Made by a program: the position numbers and the translations under genes | Source: Fomitopsis serialis | Lineage: Eukaryota; Basidiomycota; Agaricomycetes; Polyporales; Fomitopsidaceae | Assembly (NCBI RefSeq): GCF_022376445.1 | Contig: NW_025955049.1 | Span: 62,001-126,000, forward strand | Direction: 5' to 3' | Length of the DNA: 64,000 nt | The notes under the pieces: generated by a model | Seen by the model: the letters and a program-made list of their open reading frames with translations, nothing else | Database searches by the model: none | What the model was told of the DNA's origin: nothing | In this document: positions 44,188 to 55,388 of the stretch, piece after piece | Layout: every line of letters begins with the position of its first letter | Numbering within the stretch: the stretch's first letter is position 1

Positions 44188-44806
44188 GGTGTCGACATCG
44201 GTGACGCGTTGGCCCTGACCGCAAGGATCGCAGATACCCTCCTGATGCACGTCCCCGCGGCGAAGAACGAGACCCTCATCGACTTCCTCGTCCGCCTCTA
44301 CTCCGTCTATGTCGACCTCCACTCCGCGTACCTCGAGATCAAGCCCCTCATCTGCCTGGACACTGTCGATCTGCAGGCCCAAGTGGCCGATGCGCGCGAC
44401 TTGTCCGGCGTGGACAAGCCTGGCTCGCAGGCGACGACCTCGAAGGGCAAGACTGTTTTTGCTGATCGCGGCCCGCCGATGGTGAGCACGCATGATCTCG
44501 TACTATCGTGTCGTACTCATGCGTTGCAGGTTCAGGCTGGCCCGCTCCCTTCGGTCGTGATCTCACCAAGGCGGAGGCGTACATCCAGAAGTTGGACGCG
44601 TCCACCGGTCCCTCGCTCAAGCTCACTGTCCTCAACGCTGAGGGCTGCATCTGGACGATGGTCGCCGGTGGTGGGGCCTCCGTCGTGTACTCCAACGCCA
44701 TCGCCGCGCACGGCTTCGCGCACGAGCTCGCGAACTACGGCGAGTACTCGCGCGCGCCGTCCGAGGGCCAGACGTACGAGTATGCGAAGATGATCATCGA
44801 CTCATG
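44188..44806 (+). pseudogene. ATP-citrate lyase fragment
   Basis: The frame reads GVDIGDALALTARIADTLLM, HVPAAKNETLIDFLVRLYSV, YVDLHSAYLEIKPLICLDTV, then SKGKTVFADRGPPM, an intron (GTGAGC...TTGCAG, about 44482-44529), then after a one-base shift [60 protein letters not shown] and [11 protein letters not shown] before a stop at 44804. This is the middle of ATP-citrate lyase, which makes cytosolic acetyl-CoA from citrate. Both ends of the enzyme are missing, about 30 residues near KPPLIHYLD are lost, and E-I-N-P is changed to E-I-K-P. The intron shows it derives from genomic DNA. Non-functional. Confidence 0.88.
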
Positions 44807-47186
44807 ACCGCGTGGCGTCCAGGCGGTTGCATGTGCTCTACACCAAGCCCGCGCGCGATCCTGAAACTGTCGACACTGATGCGATGTACAGCTTCTGGTC
44901 TCGAAGCTCGCGTGGTCCGTGCGCACCGCCTCGTCATGGGCACTTGGTGTCCCCGACGACATCCTCGCTTACATTCTCCTCGCCTACCTGTGCGCACAAC
45001 CATAAGGCCCGCTCAGACACAGACCTGACGCGTCTTCGCCTATTCTTGTGCTCCTGCCCTCGTTCTCGTGCTTGCACCCCCGTCTTCTTCTTTCCCCAAT
45101 CATTTTCACCCTCGTCCCGCCGTCTTCTTTCCCCAAGCGCTCTCGCCAGTGCGTGCTCACCCTCGTGCCTTTCCTCTCGCCCTCAACCTGTCGCTCACGC
45201 ACGCACTCGCGCTCTACCTCATGCTCGCCTCGAGGACTTCGCACCCTTCCCGCACGGCCGCAGGTCCGGTTCAGCGCACACACGGTCTGCCGTGTCATAA
45301 GTGCACCTTCCGCGGCTGCGACAACCCCCAAAGGTTGAGGGCGCGAAGCATCGCCGACCAGTCCTCCGACGCTCAGCAGCTGTGGCGAGCTCGTTAAACA
45401 GGGTCTCTCCTTCGCCCGCCGACACTTCCTTTCGCCCGTCCACACTCCATCGCTCTCTGGTACGCCCACACACGCCACCCATCCCTTGCTCAACCGGTTA
45501 CCCGCCAGCTACCTGATTCCGCAGTCTTTGTACAGTCTAGGAGGCCCGCCTGATGCGCTGAGCTCTGGCGGCCCCTGGGGTGCGAGATCAGAGCCATCAG
45601 ACGTGCGACGAGGCGACGAAACCGGCCTTACCGTAGAGGGTCTACACGTCATGGACGGATGCGTGGTCCGGCAACAGTTCTGCCACGGGGGCCGAAGGTG
45701 CTGGATGGTGAAAGGGTGTCAGCAGTAGGACACGGTGGACACGACACGAGCCTCACCGGGACACGATACGGTCGACGTATGCACGAGGCTACGTCGCGTG
45801 TGAAGATGTCCTGGAATGCAACAGTGAGTACGCAGCACCACACGCCGCAGGCTTCGTGTCGACGCACAGGCCAGGACGACGACACCTGACTACGGGACAC
45901 GCGTCGCCGACACGGTGCACGATAGAACCGTGCCGTGGACGACGTCCCGCCCAGGCTACACGGTAACCACGACCTACGAGCCGAGATCCCTCATTCACCT
46001 CGGAACGATCCTCCGCCTCCACGTTTATGACCGAGCGGCGCGAGATGGACGGGGAAAGCAGGCGAGTGCCGTGCGTGCGTGTCTGCGCTGACGATCATTC
46101 CCAAGGACTCTCGAGACCGTCTGCGCAAAGGGCCCGAGGGCGTGGAGGGTATCTGCCGAGCCTCGACGACGAGACGTCTTGGCCGATCAGGGACGTACAT
46201 CCATCTTCTCAATGTCAGATGCTCACGCCGAAACCCGCGCAGTACAACGCTCAGTGACGCTGCGTGTACCGAGCTCGGGCTACTGTCTTACGCAAGCCCT
46301 CACGAACGCGGTCTCGAGCACGTCGCTCGACATCGGCAGGCGTGTGTCTGCAGTCTCCCCCGTCTCTGAGGCGTCCTGCGTGCTGGTATTGACCACGGGT
46401 GAAGCAGTCCGTCACGACTCGAAGCCGGCGTTGAGCTGACTCGCCGCGGAAGCAGACGACCACCCGGCTCACACCGGCTGCCTCCAGCAACGGCTCACAT
46501 GCACAGGGAACTGCGCAAGTAGGGCGGCCAGGGCCCGTCCTGTGCTGACGCAACGACCGCAGGCGACATGCTGAGCTCCGGCATTCGCGTCCTGCCGCGC
46601 TTCTGTCAGAGCCCGGTCACGGGCGAGTCGGTTCGCTGGACGTGCGGAGACCGATCGGGCTCGCGGTCAGCGAGCCGGACGGCGTGCCTGCGTGCCGTCG
46701 ACTAGGTATGAGGCAGTACTACATGTTCAGCTGCGTTGTAAAGATCGGAGCGTCCCGCGCGCAATATATTTCTTGAGAGGAAAACGTGAGTACGAGTGAG
46801 ATCAAACTGAGTGAAGTAGGCGCACCGGGAGCGGAAATGAAGCGGCGCGACGAGTCTGAGGCACAAGTCATCACAGACGTTTTGGGACTTGTGTTAGTAG
46901 TTTGGTCGCATCTTGAGCACTATGCGTAGTAAATGTGAGTATATCGTCGGAATTGTGCATACCCCGCTCGGTATGCGACGTACTATACGTGTCAGGGTTA
47001 CGTTATGTGAGGAATACAGACCATTAGTGCCGGTTGTTCCGAAAGGAGGTGTGGCTGACCGCTGACGCGACGCGTCGGTGGCGCGGCGCCTCGGACGCGC
47101 CGCCGCGTCGCGTTGAGTGTTGAACACGATTGTGACACACCTGCTATCCTTACATCCAGACGGTCCTCCTGTCCCCCTTCCTTTCA
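44807..47186. other. Gene-poor, GC-rich stretch
   Basis: About 2.4 kb with no recognised gene. The long open frames reflect GC-rich composition. A GC palindrome lies at 47065-47113. Confidence 0.5.
47065..47113. repeat. GC-rich imperfect hairpin
   Basis: ACGCGACGCG at the left pairs with CGCGTCGCGT at the right; the inner arms (GGTGGCGCG and CGCGCCGC) pair imperfectly around GCGCCTCGGA. It lies about 150 bp upstream of the next gene. Confidence 0.8.
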
Positions 47187-49884
47187 TTGTCTCTCTTGCT
47201 TGTCGGTGGTGAACCATGCCCGAGATCCAAGAATGTTATTGCAGTGGACTTCAACTGCAAGACTTCTACGAGGCGAATTCTGAAGCTGACTGGCATGTAC
47301 TGGCTTTGTACTGCGATGCAACCACCGATGAGCCTAAAGCCCCTGGATCACGCCATGAACGAGGGCTTGTGGATAAGCTCACCACGTCTTCAAAAGTCCA
47401 ACGAGGCAATACAAGTCATCAAACACCACTTTGGCCGCCGTTTCTGGCAGATCATGCTCGACCTGCAGGGTTTCAAATGCAAGATCTCGTGCTCACGAAG
47501 GTGCTCTACACAAGCCGGAGCATTGTTCTGAACTTTGGTAGATGCTGGTTCCAAGTGAGTTTTTAGCATCTTCGCCGATGCCTCGGTATAACTGCAATGT
47601 TGACACTCCATTCCACTGAAGCTCCAGTATCTCACTCACACGTCAATCCAGACCTACCGTCGGGCATATTGGGAGGTTCTCAAGGAGACGTCGTACATTG
47701 GTGATGGAGACATGAAGGTGTGTGTGGCGAATCCATTGCTGGATTGGTTGTACTTGCGCTTTGCTTGCCGAGATGACACTGAGTTCCATTGTAGATGCGA
47801 AACTTTCGGATTGGGCTAGCATTCGAGTTCACGGATTTTGTTGTAGCATTTGTCTCCCATGATCAAGTTTTCCAGGTATGTGTGTCCGGCCCGAATCACA
47901 ATGTCATTCATTTTTCTCATCTTGTGCACAATTAGGTGACCTGGTCATTGACCGAGAGCGGTCTCGCACACCATGATTTACACGTCCTGGATCAGTGGGA
48001 CAATGTCTTGGCACGTATAGCGACCTGGTGCGAGACGTACTACGTAGCTGGCCGAAAGAGGGGGAAACGATTGGCGATGCATGTGCTCCGTTTCACCGGA
48101 GATGTTTGGTTCGGTATCGGTGTGTATACCGTCTGCGAGATCTTCTTTCTGGCTGGTGAGGAAGTTTTGTTTGTCTAGATTCTGACATTTGCTCACCTCG
48201 GTAACTGCAACTCGGTTCACAGGAATATCACCATACCTCCGAGAGCAGGAGGTATTTGGTAATCCATCACGCCTCGCGCGGTTGGTGTTGGCATACTACA
48301 CGTTTGTCTATAAAGCGGTCAGAAAGACATGGTGAATGTTATTTGTTACGCCTTGTTATCATGCTACGACACTGATACATGATCATTACCTAGGCCCAGG
48401 CGAGTAAAGCCGTGCATCCGCGATGGTGTGATGGCGCCCACTGTAGATGAACGACTTCGTGTGGGGAACACGATGTGTGTGTGGGCGAAGGATAAGGCTG
48501 GTGTTTCACAACGCCAGTCTAATGTTATTGCTGGCCATGCACATGCGGTAAGCACTCAACCATCACAATGAAATTTGTCGGTCAGCTAAGTCATGACTTG
48601 CACCATAGGATGCAGCATGGGCATCTGACGACGAGCTGTTTGATCCGTTTGAGCCGACATTCATGCGTGCTGCCCTGGAACGCTCCCCGCATCTTGGCCG
48701 CATCGTGTTCGGTGAAACATGGCCGAGCATTGCCAGTGCGGAGCTCAGTTCTCCTGGCTGTCCCCCTGATGTATTGACAGCATTCCTGATGAAGTTCGGT
48801 TCGTGCTATTACTCTATCAATCTCTGTCCACCTCTCTGGACGGTGATGTGACTGAAGCCGGTTACTGTGTTTGCAGAGTCTCGCAGCAAGAGCACTCATC
48901 TCAACATCACCACCCTGACACCACTGTTTCTCCCTGAAAAGGATCTCTGCGCTCGGCGTGCGCTAACGTATCGTTACCAAGTCGGTGGCAAGGGTGTGTG
49001 GTCTGTAGTAGCCGCACCTCGTGAACGGTAAGCATCAGAACTGTTCATTGTTGTGTCTCTCTTATGACTCTGCCTGTAGCCAATTCAAACGTACAGACAA
49101 GACCGAGAACCTGTTCCGGTACATTGTATTGAACACGGCGAAAGTTGCGGTTGGGCCCTTAGAATATTGTGCTAATGCTGAAGCCATTCGGAAACCTTCC
49201 AAGATCGGTACGCGCAAGAATGGTGCACAATTTTAGTGAGTAACCAGTCTTGTCAACGACCGCGGTGCCCATGTGCTAATCTTATTACTCTCACCCAGTG
49301 TTCTTCCATCTCGGGGAGCACTCCCGTCCCATGTCCCACTTTCACTGGCTCGTCGCAATCTCAAGCATCTGGAGCGTAGGAAGGCCATGACCCCTGAAGC
49401 TCGAGCCAAACGTAAAGCCGCAGCGCAAGCTGCCAAGGTGAAAGCCGACATCCAAGCGAAGAAGGCGAAGGCCCGGGCGCAGAAAGCGGCAGCAAAAGGC
49501 AAAGGCAAATCGAAATCGAAAACACCGACTCGGACAGTGCAGACTGGTAATACCTCACTCACCGCACAGCAGCGCAAGGCGAGGGAAGCCCAGATGAACA
49601 TTTTCAACAAACAGCCGCACATCCTCATGCGCGTGCAGGAGACCTCCGCTTCGAGCATCGTCCAATCGAACGAGAATGCCACTTTGGACTCAGATGTGGC
49701 GGTTTTGGTCAAGACAGTCAAGCGACGCATACGCGCGGACCAGGAGGTGATATCGAACCAGGTCGTAATCCAGGAGACATCGAGACCGCGTCGCAGCAAT
49801 GGTCTGGTGCTGAATACCAAGGAGCATCCTGATGATGCGGCACTAGGCATCATGCATAGGAGGAAACGCAGCCGTCTGACATAG
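47187..49884 (+). CDS. Uncharacterised multi-exon gene with basic coiled-coil tail
   Basis: I do not recognise the family. The first exon is uncertain (ATG at 47216, or the frame with KHHFGRRFWQIMLDLQG). Later exons join with clear GT-AG introns: TYRRAYWEVLKETSYIGDGD, FRIGLAFEFTDFVVAFVSHD, VTWSLTESGLAHHDLHVLDQ, ISPYLREQEVFGNPSRLARL, RRVKPCIRDGVMAPTVDERL, DAAWASDDELFDPFEPTFMR, THLNITTLTPLFLPEKDLCA and YRYQVGGKGVWSVVAAPRER. The tail from 49380 is Lys/Ala-rich (KRKAAAQAAKVKADIQAKKA) and ends KRRIRADQEVISNQ to RRKRSRLT, basic and probably nuclear or nucleic-acid-binding. It points the same way as the HECT-like gene. Element-borne status is inferred from neighbours. Confidence 0.6.
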
Positions 49885-50021
49885 ATTTTGATTGCCTACT
49901 GCCTATCTACTGTGTCGAACATCGATTTGTAAAGAACACGTTGATTGAACCTGTCCAATCCATCATATTGAACTCACCTATTCCGATTCATTGAACTCAT
50001 TGAATTCTGCACTCGAGAGAA

Positions 50022-50270
50022 TTAAGCGCCAGCTCGGTGGCGCGCGCGACATGGTCACCGCGACCTTCATACTCTCCTTGTGGTGGAAGTAATCTTTGCC
50101 CACACTATTTTTTTGCGCGAAACTTCAGTTCTCAGAGCCAACATCGTATATTCCAAACACTATGGCTTAATCTTCAAAGCTGAAAGCAGGGCGTGTGTTA
50201 AGCCCAGCGTCTCACGTGTCACAGTGGGTGACTTTCCGTGACACTATCACGCTCACATCACACATCCCGC
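50022..50270 (-). repeat. Short dispersed repeat, copy C (inverted)
   Basis: Reverse complement shows GGGCTTAACACACGCCCTGC, the core CAGCTTTGAAGATTAAGC, GTGTGGGCAAAGATTACTTC, GGAGAGTATGAAGG and the end CTGGCGCTTAATTC. Copies C and D are alike beyond the core, through CAGTGGGTnACT and CACGCTCACATCACA. Confidence 0.85.
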
Positions 50271-50889
50271 ATGTGCAGCCACCAGCTCTGGCCTGCAACC
50301 TGCGCTGCACGGCCCATCCACCGGCTCTATGTGTTTCGTCTGCTCGACATGTGCCAAATCGCCAGAAGCATCTCTCTCTAACCAACATACATCTGGCAAC
50401 CCACTCGTCACTTCGTATCTGCCCCTCGTCTGCACTCTGCCAGCTGTAGCTGCGACCTCAAGCCGGTATGAACTAAGGTCGTGCCCTCGACCGTGAACAC
50501 TCTTTCAAATACGTGCAGTAGCTATCGATATGACTGCAGGGAGTATGGGCTGCAAATGGTAAGCATTTATCGACCCAAACCCCTTTGTAAACCGACCTAT
50601 ACGCCCCTTTCTCTGGAGTCCGACAAGGACTTTGTCGAGGCACCCCACGCCAACGTGCGCAGGCTCTTCCGACGGCAGTTCTGCGTCGATGTCCGCGTTG
50701 GGGATCGGCCCGGGTGATTGCATCCGCAGACTGCCCAAGGTGAATGTGTGCTGCTGTTGAGCTGGTGCCGCCGCCGCTCGATCACTTCCTCTCCCTCATT
50801 CCCTACACCTCGACGCACAGATCCTAGCCTAACAACCTCCCAACAGATGTGTCTGTTCTCGTACATGAGCAGCCTCGGGCTCTTCACAC
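50271..50889. other. Intergenic, no gene recognised
   Basis: Nothing supported between repeat copy C and the C-rich block. Confidence 0.45.
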
Positions 50890-51600
50890 CCACATCGCAA
50901 AGGCTACCCGCCTTCGCTCGTCAAGACTTCGCCGTGAAGGACACCCACCTGCGCTTCTCCACCCACCTGCGCTTCTCCGCTCCCACTTCGTACGTGCTCG
51001 TCTACTCACCCTGCAACTCTCCGCACCCATTTCGTCGCAAAGGCCACCCGTCCGTGCACCACTCGCCCGTGCTTCTCAACACGCACTCCGCCGCGAACGC
51101 CGCGAGCCCGCGCTGGTCCACTGTTGCATTCACCATCCACCGTTGCGCTCGTCAATCCGCCCGAGCTCGTCGACCCTCCCGCGCTCGTCCGCCACCTGCA
51201 CCTCTCCACATCAACGCTTGTCGACCCGCCCACGCTGGTCAACCTGCCTACGCTCGCCAACCTGCCTACGCTCGCCAACCTGCCTGCACCCGCCCACCCG
51301 CCTAGACCTCTCCGCACCCACTTCATCGCAAAGGCCACCCGCCGCGCTCGCCAATCCGCCCGCGTCCGTCCACTTGCCCGTGTCCGTCCACTTGCCCGTG
51401 TCCGTCCACTTGCCCGCGCTTGGCTATGCCAACTGCCGCGAAGGACACCCGCCCACGTTTCTACAACCTCCTGCGCCTCTCCGCTGCCCTTTCGTTTTGA
51501 AGGCTACCCGCGCCCGTCCTCCCACTTGTGCTAGTCCACCCGCCCGGGCTCGCCAACCTGCCCGAGCTCGTCCATCCACCACAGCCACCTCAAGCCTAAG
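50890..51600 (+). repeat. C-rich low-complexity block with local tandem repeats
   Basis: CTACGCTCGCCAACCTGC is repeated twice near 51249-51285 and GCCCGTGTCCGTCCACTT three times near 51374-51412. The surrounding sequence is built from CGCTCGTCnACCC and CTTCTCCnCCCAC words. Open frames here are composition effects. Confidence 0.75.
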
Positions 51601-51854
51601 CCCATGCTCGCTTCCCCAATCCTCGATAATCTCATCCGCTCCGCACCGAGCCGTTTCATAGGCCGCTGGCAATACAAGATGCCCTTTGCGTGGCACCTCT
51701 ACACGCAGAACATGGCGAGGACGGATGTTGCGTCCCCACCGCCCTCTGCGTCCGTCGCCGCCGCCGCGCTCGCCTCTGCTGGTATCCCTGGCTCGCTGCG
51801 CAGAACATCCCGGGGAGCACGCACGGACCAGCCCACGATCGTCACCACGAGCAT

Positions 51855-52110
51855 GACCGCGCCAGATGGTGTCTGCGCGCGGTGGTGGCCTGCCGACCTC
51901 AGCCGGTCGATGCTGCGCAATCTTGCGGTCGGGTTTCCGGTGGATCAAGTTGCTCCAGACGCCGTATAGCGACGGCGACCAACGACATCGCAAACACGGG
52001 GATTGCGCCGGTGATCAATGGCATCTCGCGGTCAACGGACTGGAGTTCTACGCGCAGGGACGAACATCCGAACATCCGCCCGTTCGACTCGCATAGAACA
52101 GGTCGACGCC
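51855..52110 (+). pseudogene. GH2 beta-mannosidase fragment, copy 1 (badly decayed)
   Basis: The pieces RWWPADL, IKLLQTPYSDGDQ and GDQWHLAVNGLEFYAQG line up with the second copy at 53130-53600 and with the region before the catalytic domain of fungal beta-mannosidase. Here Trp of DQWH is intact, whereas the second copy has a stop codon at that place, so neither copy was made from the other in its present state. Frame breaks between the pieces. Confidence 0.72.
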
Positions 52111-52499
52111 GGAGGTACGTCCACGAGGCTGAAGGCGGGGTTGAAGATGCACGCACTTGCGCGGATCATCTTCTCGCGGCGATGATGTGTATGCGGGAGT
52201 TGGAGACACTTGAGAAGAGCTTTCCTGACGGCCGAAGGTGTGTATTTTGATTGCTCAGACCATCGTGCACCGGACTGACACTGCAATGCAGAATCTGCCA
52301 TTACCTCGAGGACAGAATACACAAACTTGCAGACAGACCCGTAGGTCTTTACGTCCCTGACTTCAACTGGGACCTTGTTCACCAACACGCGGGGCCCTCG
52401 CCTCTTTACGATCATCTCGCTACGCCCGGTTCCACACCTGTCGAGTGCGAGTCCGGAGCACGAGGCGGCGAATTGAGAAGCCGCACTGCAGGATATTAT
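52111..52499. other. No gene recognised
   Basis: Frames such as DARTCADHLLAAMMCMRELE (52150-52210) and VGLYVPDFNWDLVHQHAGPS (52340-52400) look protein-like but match no family I know; they may be further gene pieces. Confidence 0.35.
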
Positions 52500-53096
52500 T
52501 CTATGACGCCTGGACATCCAGGTCAATGAGTTCTCCCCCGAAATTCCTCTGACATCATACGGGATCGACTCCCTGTCCGTGGGTCGCACCGCCCTCGCCA
52601 TCGGGCCGAATCTATTCGTGTGCTCGATGCAGCTCCTGGGTGCGCTCAGTATGTCTGCTCTCTGCGACAGGCTCCATGAAACAGCGCCGTCTTCGACGAG
52701 CTCGGCCCAAGCGTCGCACCCTCGCACGGCGGCGGAAGACACCAAGCTGCAGACGATAGTGACATTCGTCGGCATGGAGGAGGGTGACCCGCCTCTGTTC
52801 ATCGTCCACGGCGCATCGGGCAACGTCACGGCGATCACGCACGTGGGCCAGCACAAGAGGGCGAAGCCCTTTTGGGCTGTACAAACCTGCCCGGACACGC
52901 CCCTCCACTCTCTCCGTGCCATGTCCCAGTATTGCTAGCTATCCGGGCAGTGCAGCGGCGAGGACCCTACCGCGTCGGCCCGTACTCGGCGACGACCGTC
53001 ATCGCGTTCATGCTGGCCGAGGAGCTGCTCGGTGCGGCGAGGAGGTCGAGCGGATATACCTCCTCGCTCATTCTTCGCTAGTCTTCATCTTGATGT
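52500..53096 (+). pseudogene. Polyketide synthase (or related megasynthase) C-terminal fragment: ACP and thioesterase start
   Basis: IQVNEFSPEIPLTSYGIDSL with the carrier-protein Ser in GIDSLSVGR is followed by FVCSMQLLGALSMSALCDRL, an acidic linker, GDPPLFIVHGASGNV (start of a thioesterase alpha/beta fold), KPFWAVQTCPDTPLHSLRAM, a stop at 52936-52938, and in another frame IRAVQRRGPYRVGPYSATTV, IAFMLAEELLG and, after one more shift, EEVERIYLLAHSSLVF. This is the end of a fungal PKS or reductase-type synthase. The main catalytic domains are absent and there are at least two breaks. It lies directly before the second beta-mannosidase copy. Confidence 0.8.
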
Positions 53097-53129
53097 TCGT
53101 CACCGCAAGCATAGCCGCGGCAGAGGGTG

Positions 53130-53600
53130 TCCCCACGCGGTGGCCCGGGTGTACGCCTGCAGACCTTGGCGTGCCGAGGCTGTGCAGCATTACGGTCACT
53201 CTCGCGCTCGGCGACATCCTTGGTACCACGATCGAGGCAGCGTCGATCACGGTGCGCTTGGGTCTCGGCGCAATCAAGCTGCTCCAGACGCGATGCAGGG
53301 AAGAGGACGTCGCGGAAAGGGGGATCACGCCTGGTGATCAGTGACATCTCGTGGTCAGCGGACAGGAGTTGTACACGAAGGGGACGAACCTCATCCCGTT
53401 CAACCCATCCTATGTGAGCGTCTCGACGGAGAAGGTGGGGTGGGTGCTCGAGAGCGTGTTCCTCGGTCTTCATAACATGGTCAGTAGCCTCGTGTCTTCG
53501 ATTGTAATATACACGTGGTTGACGTGTCCTGTGCTTACCTAGCTGCGCGTATGCGGTGGCGGTATCTACCAACCATCCGGCACGCACACCGGTGGGTACG
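53130..53600 (+). pseudogene. GH2 beta-mannosidase fragment, copy 2 (middle part)
   Basis: LCSITVTLALGDILGTTIEA, ASITVRLGLGAIKLLQT, ERGITPGDQ, a TGA at the Trp codon (53342-53344), then HLVVSGQELYTKGTNLIPFN, STEKVGWVLESVFLGLHNM, an intron of about 60 bp (GTCAGT...CCTAG) and LRVCGGGIYQPSG (LRVWGGG in the family). This is the segment leading into the TIM barrel of GH2 beta-mannosidase, which trims mannan oligosaccharides. The catalytic Glu residues are not present. The intron shows a genomic origin. Confidence 0.82.
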
Positions 53601-53985
53601 ACTGGCGCCTGGATGTAGATCCCGGTGGGCGACTCGATGGCGGTGCTCCTCAGCCCAGTCGACAGCGCCTGGATGTCAATGCCGGTATTTCTCCGGATGT
53701 AGGTGTGGCCGGGCAGCAGAGCAAAGCTCGAGATGTCGAGGTCTTCGAGGACGAACTCGACCTCATTATCCTTGTACCCCGTCCTGCATCGAATGAATCT
53801 ACGTCACACGCCCAGGCATACTCACCTTGGACTCAGGATTCATTTGATGACTCGACGCCGTCTCGGTGGTCATGAGCCTGCAGGGCGTCGGGGCGATCCT
53901 GCCGGAGGGTGCGACGCCAACGAGCGCCTGGATGCTGTTGAATGTTTTGACGACGCTGGCGGATGGCCGGACGGTGTTCATGGAG
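53575..53985 (-). pseudogene. Unidentified minus-strand coding fragment
   Basis: On the minus strand the sequence reads SVVKTFNSIQALVGVAPSGR and PTPCRLMTTETASSHQMNPE, an intron-like GTGAGT...ATGCAG, then YKDNEVEFVLEDLDISSFAL, LPGHTYIRRNTGIDIQALST and IESPTGIYIQAPVVPTG. Codon-like quality is good but I do not recognise the family. It is wedged between two parts of the beta-mannosidase fragment, where the catalytic domain would be, so it was probably inserted or recombined there. Confidence 0.4.
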
Positions 53986-53994
53986 TCCTACGTG

Positions 53995-54205
53995 AGTTCG
54001 CCGCGGCTGTCTTCGGCGTGATCATCGTTCTGTCGCTCGCGGACGCTGAGCTCGTCAACCCACAGGTGACCATCACTCTCGGGGCGAACTACACGTTCAC
54101 TCTGTCCCCTCAGAGCGGTGTTGCTCCTTATGCGTGGGTGGACCATCCTTCGGGGACTGTTGGTTACTTCATCGACACTACGACCGGAGCGCCTCTCCTG
54201 CGCCC
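53995..54205 (+). pseudogene. GH2 beta-mannosidase fragment, C-terminal part
   Basis: The frame reads LADAELVNPQVTITLGANYT and APYAWVDHPSGTVGYFIDTT, the C-terminal beta-sandwich (APYxWLDHPxGTVGYF) of fungal beta-mannosidase, then breaks up. Together with 53130-53600 it flanks the missing catalytic domain. Confidence 0.78.
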
Positions 54206-54376
54206 TCGCGACCTCTCCGACTGTCGTACTGTCGTGGCGTACAGTACAAGACTTGCACGCTCGCCGGATGTTGTAAGGTGAGTGTCGACCCTCCAGACAT
54301 GAGGACGGCTTGTTGATGTATAGACTCGTCTACCGCAGTCTACCGCTTCATGAACAGGTACGCCTGCCACGGTGCA

Positions 54377-54450
54377 AATGGTCGGCTCCCCTGTTAACGC
54401 AGTGCTGGTGACGAATGGTCGGCTCACCTGTTAACGCAGTGCTGCTGGTT
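54377..54450 (+). repeat. Two-copy tandem repeat, 37-bp period
   Basis: AATGGTCGGCTCnCCTGTTAACGCAGTGCTG occurs twice in direct succession, with a single substitution in the shared word. Confidence 0.9.
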
Positions 54451-55388
54451 CCCTCGAGATTTCCATACGCGGGCGACGTTGATCCAGATGCGGGGTGAGT
54501 TTTATGTGTTGAGAGAGAGAAGGATGTCCTGCTGATGCTGATCCGTGTACATTTGCAGCTCCGTGGCGACGTCTCGGACAAGGGCCAGCCTACCTCAATG
54601 CATTGCACGGTGGTGCCAGAGGAATGCGCAGGTTGTGTAGAAGTGCAGTGCGCGGGACGACGAGATGGGCAGACAGGGCCAATTCGAGCTATGAGGTGAG
54701 TATCAATCATTCCAGGGTAAAATGCCGATGTTGACCCTGACGATGTCCGCACATGCTGAGCGCCACACGGACACGGTCTCGGACTAGCTACGTGAAATGT
54801 CAATACGGACAGGCGTGTTGCTGATGCGCCCCGTTGTCAACGTTATCAGCTGGCGGGGGCATTGGACAGGGTGTTAGGCTCTTCGACGCGGCCCGGCCGC
54901 GCAACGCAGGAACAGCAGTGCTCTTGGTTCATCGGAACAAGTACGGCCGTGGCGGTTCATGGGACTGCCTGAACCAGACCTGTGTGGCGGTTCACGTCAA
55001 TTGACTGGATAGCTGTAGGGCCCTGTACGGTTACGAGAGGAGAGTGACCTGGTGCCATCGTGTCAAACAGGACTATGCGGTGTACCTTGGTAGTAGTGCT
55101 AGTAGTTGTCGTGCTAGCAGTACCGCTACCAATAGAATCTGCCTCTGGACGACTCGCGTGTGTGAGCCACACAAGCCCGATGTATGTGCTCCTGTACATG
55201 ACTGCAAGCCCAACTGTGCGTGAAGCTACTGTAAATGGTCATCGAGACCTACGTAGAAGTGAGAAATGTATAATCTATGGCACTTGGATACTTGTTTAAT
55301 GAATATGCATTCACGCGAGGTGTACAGAATGGCTTTCTGCACGCGCGCACTCTTTCAAGCAGGGTAGAAACTGCGCCTCCACACAAGT
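54451..55388. other. Intergenic, no gene recognised
   Basis: Nothing supported. The stretch 55090-55130 holds a run of GTAGTAGTGCTAGTAGT-like words. Confidence 0.45.

Noticed and set aside
50890..51660. 270-codon frame in the C-rich block as a protein
   Set aside because: Tandem DNA repeats and biased composition; neighbouring frames are equally open.
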